This document shows positions 5,948 through 10,520 of a stretch of DNA of 10,520 nt, piece by piece; the stretch's first letter is position 1, and each line of letters opens with the position of its first letter. Made by a program: the position numbers and the translations under genes. The DNA comes from Actinomycetota bacterium (GTDB taxonomy: Bacteria > Actinomycetota > Geothermincolia > Fen-727 > Anoxymicrobiaceae), in NCBI GenBank assembly GCA_016649525.1, contig JAENXM010000047.1, positions 1 through 10,520 on the forward strand. Direction: 5' to 3'. The notes under the pieces are model-generated. The model ran no database searches, had not been told where the DNA came from, and was given only the letters and a program-made list of their open reading frames with translations.

Positions 5948-8775
5948 CTGTGTATGCCTAGCGCGGCCTTCCGACCGTCAGCGCACGCTGAAACGACCAG
6001 GCCCCGGGCGCCTACGATGTCCCCGCCGGCGAAGACGCCCGCTCTCGAAGTCATGAGGGTTTCTTCGTCAACCTTCACGGTGCCCTCGGGAGTAAGCTTC
6101 ATGTGAACCTTCAGGTACCCGGCAAGCGATTCGTCTAGCCGTCGCTCTGCCGCGATAATGACCGTTCCGACCTCGAGCCACCCGGTTTCTTCCTCACCGG
6201 GACTCTCGGAGGCGGGTCTGGTACTGAGGCCGGTCACCCTGCCATCTCCCACGATTTCGGCGGGCGCCCTTTCGGCGAGGATCTTGACCTTATGGCTCTC
6301 CAGCTCCTCCGCCCGCCCTGTTTCGGATTCATAGTTCTCGAGGGTCCAGGAGGTCATGAGGAAGACCTCCTCGGCGCCGAGCTCTCGTGCGAGAAGTGCT
6401 GCCTCGGCTGCGATGTCACCGTCACCAAGGACCGCGACCTTCGGGGTCATCTCTCTTTTGACCCCGCGCTTCGCGGCGCCCAGGAACGAAAGCGCGTCAA
6501 TCACCCCGGGGAGGTCCGTCCCGCTTACTTCGGGCATGCGCATCACCCCGAGACCGGTGCCCAGGAAGACGGCGCTGAACCCTTCCCGCCAGAGCGACTC
6601 GAGGTTGATATCCTCTCCGAAGGTGGTGTTGCCCCTGAACTCTATGCCGTCCCTGAGCGCGCCCTCGATCTCCCTTTCCAGGACCTGCCGGTCGAGCTTG
6701 CTGTCTGGCATCATCTGTGCGGGCAGGCCTCCAGCTTCGACGGCGGCTTCGAAGATCTCGACCCTGTATCCGAGCAAGGACAGGTAGTAGGCGCAGGATA
6801 TACCGGCAGGCCCGGACCCTATGACCGCCACTTTTTCCCTGCGCGCATCGCGGAAGGGTTCGGGCCACCCCTCGCGCTCGGGGACGAAACTGCAGGTCAG
6901 TGCCTCGAGCTGGCTGATCTTTACGGGGGTGTCGGTCTCGGACCGGACACAGGCAAGCTCGCAGAGGCGACCGGCGGGACAGACGAGGCCGCAGACCTCT
7001 CCCAGCGGTGTACTTTCCCTTATGGCGCGAGCGGCTCCCGGGAAGTCATTCGCGCCGATGAGCCTGACAAAGGTCAGGATGTCTACCCCGGCCGGGCACC
7101 CTGAGATGCACGGTGCGTCCGGGCAGCGGAGGCACCTCTGGGATTCGAGGACCGCCGAGAGCGTGTCGACAACATTCCCACCGGATATCTCCGGTCTGAC
7201 GGGCACCGTCTCCAGAACGAAGCTCTCTTTCTCGGGGTGGAACCGCGGTGGGTTGAGGCCCAGGTAGCGCAGCACGGCGGTCGCCCCGTTCAGGCCGGAC
7301 GCCGCGGCCTCTGCCACGCCGCGCCCGAAGAAGGTCGAGTCACCGACCAGGAAAAGGCCTTTGAGCTCTGTTACGGCGCCCGGTAGAGCGGCGGGAAAAG
7401 GCTCCGGGCCGAGCCGGGGGCCGGCAAGCGCTCCCTTTTCTCTGCGGGTGAACCGCTCGAAGGTCGAGGGACTGGCTATACGCTTCTCGATGGCGGCGTC
7501 CGTGACACCCGGGAGCAGTCTCTCCACCCTCTCGAGCAACTTCTTCGCCTCCTCCTCCTTGAGGCGCCTGTAACCCCCGGACCCGTAGTTCGGGTCCTGT
7601 GGGGACGGCCAGGTTCTCGCTTCGGTCACGGAGTAGATAGAGACACAGTGGAACCCCTCGGGAGCGAGGTTGGGGTCCAGGAGCGAGGGTATGCTGATCG
7701 ATATGAAGTCCCCGGGCTCACGCTCGGGTTCGTCGACGAGGACGGTGTTCGCATTGAAGTCCTCCGGTATCAGGGTCTCGGGGACCCCGATATAGACCGC
7801 GATGACGGAGGGGGTCGGTTCGAGAGACGACACCCACTCGATCGTCTGCGGCTTGAGGTTTTCCGCCGCGACGAGACCGCCGTAGAGATCCCGAACCGAG
7901 GCGTCAGAGATCACCGCCTCCGCGCGGACCGTCCGCCCGCCTTCTATGCGGACACCGGTCGCGCGTCCGGCTTCCACGACGATTTCCTCGACGGGAGTGC
8001 GGTAGAGGATGCGGCCGCCGTTTTCGGCTATGCTCCTCGCCAGCCGGTCGGGGATCTGTTGCGATGAGCCTATTGGGTAATGCGTACCGCCCGAGTGGCG
8101 GTCCATCACGACCATCGCGGCGTGAGGCGCGGATAGCTCCTCCATGTGGTAGCCGGTGTTGTACATGAAGTCCGCCTCGAAGAAGGAACGGGCAAGGGGA
8201 TCGTCCAGATAACGATAAAAGACCTGGTCGGCGCTCACCCGCCTGTTTCGCGAGGCGCGGAACAGGCTCAAGGGGTGGCGGGCGAGCAGGCTCAGCCGGC
8301 GGCCTGCCGGCTCATCGGCCGTCGGCCTCGGAGGCCCGGAGCAGTCCAGCACCGCGTGGTAGAGGTGGTCTAGCTCCCGCAGAAAAGAGAGAATGCTCCC
8401 TGACGACTGCGGGAACATCGCGCCTAGCTCCGAAGTGAACGCGAGACGGTCGTGATAGAAATCCACTCTCTGCTCTCCGAAGTACATCGAGTACGCGCTC
8501 TCCAGGGGGATGAGCTCGACCTGCTGGTTCAGAAAGTCGAAGATCGTCCGCTGGATGTGGAAGCCGAACTCGCCGAAGCCCTTGATGGACGAGACGGAGG
8601 CGTCGAAGGTGAAGTCCCCCACCCGGAACGAGGTGCAGCATCCACCGGGCTGGTGGGCCTGCTCTATCACCAGCACGTCGATACCGTCGCGGGCGAGGAT
8701 CGCCCCGGCGGTGAGTCCGCCTATTCCGGCCCCTACCACTATCGTCTCGTATTTATCTCTGAGGATTGGTTCCAT
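5893..8775 (-). CDS. Fusion: CrtI/saturase-like FAD oxidoreductase + GltD-like [4Fe-4S] NAD(P)H oxidoreductase
   Basis: The protein has 960 residues. Residues 1-505 form a CrtI/carotenoid isomerase/retinol-saturase-like flavoprotein: FAD motif V-G-A-G-I-G-G (14-20), Q-P-G-G-C-C (42-47) and the C-terminal G-D-S-T-F-F-G-R-G-V (478-487). Residues ~535-630 are a GltD/dihydropyrimidine dehydrogenase-type domain with eight Cys for two [4Fe-4S] clusters: 548, 551, 556, 560 and 595, 599, 605, 609. Then come a second FAD Rossmann motif (G-S-G-P-A-G, 653-658), a nucleotide-binding motif (G-D-G-D-I-A, 784-789) and a closing G-G-D (917-919). The usual Y-R-R that contacts the NADPH 2'-phosphate in GltD relatives is replaced by L-M-T-S-W (806-810), so NADH is possible. 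I infer that NAD(P)H electrons pass through the clusters to the CrtI-like half for reduction or isomerisation of an isoprenoid or lipid; the reverse flow cannot be excluded. Start: ATG with AGGA five bases upstream. The frame is continuous across the junction, so this is a true fusion. Confidence 0.9.
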   Translation of the reverse strand: MEPILRDKYETIVVGAGIGGLTAGAILARDGIDVLVIEQAHQPGGCCTSFRVGDFTFDASVSSIKGFGEFGFHIQRTIFDFLNQQVELIPLESAYSMYFGEQRVDFYHDRLAFTSELGAMFPQSSGSILSFLRELDHLYHAVLDCSGPPRPTADEPAGRRLSLLARHPLSLFRASRNRRVSADQVFYRYLDDPLARSFFEADFMYNTGYHMEELSAPHAAMVVMDRHSGGTHYPIGSSQQIPDRLARSIAENGGRILYRTPVEEIVVEAGRATGVRIEGGRTVRAEAVISDASVRDLYGGLVAAENLKPQTIEWVSSLEPTPSVIAVYIGVPETLIPEDFNANTVLVDEPEREPGDFISISIPSLLDPNLAPEGFHCVSIYSVTEARTWPSPQDPNYGSGGYRRLKEEEAKKLLERVERLLPGVTDAAIEKRIASPSTFERFTRREKGALAGPRLGPEPFPAALPGAVTELKGLFLVGDSTFFGRGVAEAAASGLNGATAVLRYLGLNPPRFHPEKESFVLETVPVRPEISGGNVVDTLSAVLESQRCLRCPDAPCISGCPAGVDILTFVRLIGANDFPGAARAIRESTPLGEVCGLVCPAGRLCELACVRSETDTPVKISQLEALTCSFVPEREGWPEPFRDARREKVAVIGSGPAGISCAYYLSLLGYRVEIFEAAVEAGGLPAQMMPDSKLDRQVLEREIEGALRDGIEFRGNTTFGEDINLESLWREGFSAVFLGTGLGVMRMPEVSGTDLPGVIDALSFLGAAKRGVKREMTPKVAVLGDGDIAAEAALLARELGAEEVFLMTSWTLENYESETGRAEELESHKVKILAERAPAEIVGDGRVTGLSTRPASESPGEEETGWLEVGTVIIAAERRLDESLAGYLKVHMKLTPEGTVKVDEETLMTSRAGVFAGGDIVGARGLVVSACADGRKAALGIHSYLSMTPRSAEPGEGEAS

Positions 8776-8786
8776 GGGTTCCTACG

Positions 8787-8904
8787 GGTTTTAGCCCGGC
8801 CTCTCATGGTTTTAGCCCGGCCTCTCAGGCCGGGGTCTGTACCGGACTAAGAGCCCGGTCTAAATATGTTGGGTCTGTACCGGGCTGAGAGCCCGGTCTA
8901 AATA
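8787..8904. repeat. REP/BIME-like array of GC-rich palindromes
   Basis: The 165-bp gap between the two flavoprotein genes holds two repeat types. A 20-nt unit is repeated exactly at 8787-8806 and 8808-8827. A 34-nt unit is repeated at 8833-8866 and 8871-8904 with two A/G differences. Each complete unit folds: arms 8816-8823/8827-8834 (perfect 8 bp, loop CTC), 8841-8848/8852-8859 (one mismatch) and 8879-8886/8890-8897 (perfect 8 bp, loop GAG). Reading the last two on the minus strand gives the same plan as the first (TTTAG, stem, CTC loop, stem), so the units face each other as in a BIME. The first 20-nt copy has only the left arm and loop. No U-tract follows the stems, so an intrinsic terminator is not indicated. 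Confidence 0.8.
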
Positions 8905-8940
8905 AGAATTCACGATTCAAGACATGACCCCACTATTGAA

Positions 8941-10470
8941 TCACCATCGTTTGTCTCTCACAATGCAGGCTGAAGCGTTTATCCCGGAGATCATGACAAG
9001 AGGCACCCCTCCACCCGGGTTGGTGCTGGCGCCGGCCAGGTAAAGGTTATCGATAACGGGGGACCGCCAGGAAGGCCTGAAAGGGCCGAGGTTCGGAAGG
9101 CTCATCTCGAGGCCGTATATCGCGCCCTCCGGCAGGAGTAGTTCTTGCTCGAAGTCCACCGGAGTCCTCATGTCCTTCTCCGCTACGATTTCCGAGAATC
9201 CCGGGAGTATCGTACGGTCCAGGTACTTCATGGATTCCTCTATGAAGCTCGGCTTCAACTCGTTCCAGTCGTGGTACTTGAGATGGTAAGGGCTGGCGGC
9301 CAGCATCCCCAGGCTGAACATTCCCTCCGGCGCGAGAGAGGGGTCGGTCACACTCGGGCAGATAAGGCCGTGAGGGAGGTCCTCGAGGGGCGGCATCAGT
9401 CCCTCCGCGTAATACTCGTCCCAGTAGGCGTTCAGCTGCCCGGGGGGCGGCACCATCACCGTGAAGTGGCACCGGATCTGCTCGGGCCTGCGCTTGAGGC
9501 CGAAGTAGACCATCGGCGCGGGTATCGAAAGGGTATATCCCTCGACGGCACGCACGAACTTCGCCGGCAGGTTTTCTCTGCCGACCAGGTCGAGATAGGT
9601 GGGGATGGCGCTCGCGTTCGAGAGGACCAGCCGCGAAGGGACGGTCTCGCCGCTGTCGAGCTCTACTCCGACAGCCCGCCCGTTCTCGACGACTATCCGC
9701 GTCACCAGGGTGCTGGTACGGATCTCGGCGCCGTTCTCCAGCGCGATTCGCGCCAGTGCGGCGGGGATCGAGCCCATTCCTCCCCTCGGGTACCAGTATC
9801 CCTCGTGTGAGAGGTAGCTCATCACGGCGAAGAGCCCGCTTATGCGGTCCGCGGGAAGCCCGGCGAAGAGGTTCTCGAAGGATACGACGGTCAGGGCCTT
9901 CTCGGTTCGCATGTAGCGGCGGTTAACGGCGTCCTGGTTTGTCAGGGCGAGCCGGAGCAATGTCGGTATCGCCTGCATGAGCTTGAGGCTTGCCGCTCGT
10001 TTCGCCAGGTGGCGCGCGGTGCCGAACTCCTCGAGCGGCGGCAGCGGCCGGTCGACGAGTACCTTGACCGCGTCCCAGACCTTCTTCATGTCCCGGCAGA
10101 AGTCGAGCCACCCCTGCCGGTCGGCCGGCGCGAACATCGCGATAGCTTCGGCCGCCTCGTCTGGGTCCATGGGAAGGAGCATGTCGCTGCCGTCCTTGAA
10201 CCGCATGTCGTAGACGGGGTCCAGAAGATCCATCTCCAGGTAGTCATCGAGGCTGAGCCCCATCATCTCGAAGAAGCGGTAGTAGAGCTCCTTGTAGAGG
10301 ACAAAGATGGCCCCGACATCGAACTTATGACCGTTCAGGTCGTAGGACGCGCAGCAGCCCCCGAGCCGGCTGCTCTGCTCCAGGACCAGCACTTTTCGGC
10401 CTCGCCGGGAGAGAAGGTCGGCCACGGTGAGACCGCCTATGCCTGAACCGATGACGACTAGGTCGTACAA
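8941..10470 (-). CDS. CrtI-family FAD-dependent oxidoreductase (phytoene desaturase-like)
   Basis: The 509-residue protein is full length for the CrtI/CrtD/CrtISO family. It has an N-terminal FAD-binding motif G-S-G-I-G-G (8-13), an acidic ribose-binding residue at Glu31, L-G-G-C-C-A-S-Y (36-43), and a C-terminal signature L-Y-L-A-G-A-S-T-N-P-G-G-G-V-P (476-490) very close to the CrtI pattern. Such enzymes desaturate, isomerise or saturate hydrophobic polyenes or related lipids at the membrane. The substrate cannot be told, and no phytoene synthase or cyclase is visible here, so a carotenoid role is only one option. Start: TTG at 10470, with GGAGG six bases upstream and immediately after the stop of the preceding gene, so translational coupling is likely. 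It lies upstream of, and in the same direction as, the fusion gene, whose N-terminal half is a distant paralogue. Confidence 0.88.
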   Translation of the reverse strand: MYDLVVIGSGIGGLTVADLLSRRGRKVLVLEQSSRLGGCCASYDLNGHKFDVGAIFVLYKELYYRFFEMMGLSLDDYLEMDLLDPVYDMRFKDGSDMLLPMDPDEAAEAIAMFAPADRQGWLDFCRDMKKVWDAVKVLVDRPLPPLEEFGTARHLAKRAASLKLMQAIPTLLRLALTNQDAVNRRYMRTEKALTVVSFENLFAGLPADRISGLFAVMSYLSHEGYWYPRGGMGSIPAALARIALENGAEIRTSTLVTRIVVENGRAVGVELDSGETVPSRLVLSNASAIPTYLDLVGRENLPAKFVRAVEGYTLSIPAPMVYFGLKRRPEQIRCHFTVMVPPPGQLNAYWDEYYAEGLMPPLEDLPHGLICPSVTDPSLAPEGMFSLGMLAASPYHLKYHDWNELKPSFIEESMKYLDRTILPGFSEIVAEKDMRTPVDFEQELLLPEGAIYGLEMSLPNLGPFRPSWRSPVIDNLYLAGASTNPGGGVPLVMISGINASACIVRDKRW

Positions 10471-10473
10471 GTG

Positions 10474-10520
10474 TCACCTCCCCGCCAGCAGGCGCCAGCC
10501 GGGTACGTTGCGCGCGAAGC
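10474..10520 (-). CDS. C-terminal end of an unidentified upstream gene (partial)
   Basis: The minus strand is open from the right edge to a TGA at 10474-10476, giving 14 residues ending V-P-G-W-R-L-L-A-G-R. Codons have GC-rich third positions like the neighbours. The stop lies 3 bases before the TTG start of the CrtI-like gene and overlaps its Shine-Dalgarno, a typical operon junction. The fragment is too short to name. Confidence 0.45.
   Translation of the reverse strand, partial: FARNVPGWRLLAGR

Noticed and set aside
8739..8807. Minus-strand 22-codon upstream frame (ATG at 8807) overlapping the fusion gene start
   Set aside because: There is no Shine-Dalgarno before it and it lies in a duplicated palindrome unit; a leader-peptide role has no support.
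8787..8904. CRISPR-like array
   Set aside because: Only two copies of each unit, units are palindromic and in opposite orientations, with 1-4 nt between copies and no spacers.
8922..8932. TGACCCCA shared with the minus strand of the 4039-4071 palindrome
   Set aside because: Only 8 bases match and the stem flanks are missing, so common origin cannot be supported.
8914..8942. Inverted repeat GATTCAA/TTGAATC at the end of the CrtI-like gene
   Set aside because: A 7-bp AT-rich stem with a 15-nt loop and no clean T-run; too weak to call a terminator.

Overview
The window is high-GC bacterial DNA with tightly packed genes, Shine-Dalgarno sites and frequent TTG/GTG starts. The best guess is an uncultured, deep-branching Actinobacteria-type lineage. 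The reasons are the actinobacterial-style surface repeats (L-A/P-E-G ... G-F-E-T-W/Y) and the thiolase-DUF35 and CrtI-type gene families. This placement is inference; no rRNA or marker gene is present.

Layout, left to right. (1) A plus-strand gene cut by the left edge encodes a DUF362 protein with four ~100-residue surface repeats; it ends at 2113. (2) A convergent minus-strand pair, reading right to left, encodes a thiolase-fold protein (3938-2715) and its DUF35 zinc-ribbon/OB-fold partner (2712-2185). They are separated by 2 bases and followed by an intrinsic terminator at 2112-2147. The thiolase has Gly where the nucleophilic Cys normally sits, so the pair is a candidate acyl-CoA lyase/retro-aldolase rather than a classical thiolase. 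(3) A small helical lipoprotein-like gene lies on the minus strand (4589-4071) and ends in a hairpin plus T-tract. (4) Divergent from it, a plus-strand gene with a strong extended -10 promoter encodes an M28-type zinc peptidase whose catalytic domain is interrupted by a transmembrane hairpin (4736-5947). (5) A minus-strand cluster from the right edge follows: the last codons of an unseen gene, a 509-residue CrtI-family FAD oxidoreductase, a REP/BIME-like palindrome array (8787-8904), and a 960-residue fusion of a CrtI/saturase-like flavoprotein with a GltD-like two-[4Fe-4S] NAD(P)H oxidoreductase module. The fusion gene and the peptidase gene overlap tail to tail by 55 bp.

The main biological idea is that the fusion is a self-powered redox enzyme. 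The GltD-like half would take electrons from NAD(P)H through flavin and iron-sulfur clusters and could feed the CrtI-like half, which would favour saturation or isomerisation of an isoprenoid or lipid over oxidative desaturation. The adjacent stand-alone CrtI homologue could act on the same or a related substrate. With the Cys-less thiolase/DUF35 pair, the region has a lipid/isoprenoid acyl-chain flavour, but nothing in the sequence fixes the substrates. No tRNA, rRNA, CRISPR array, transposase or integrase was seen.
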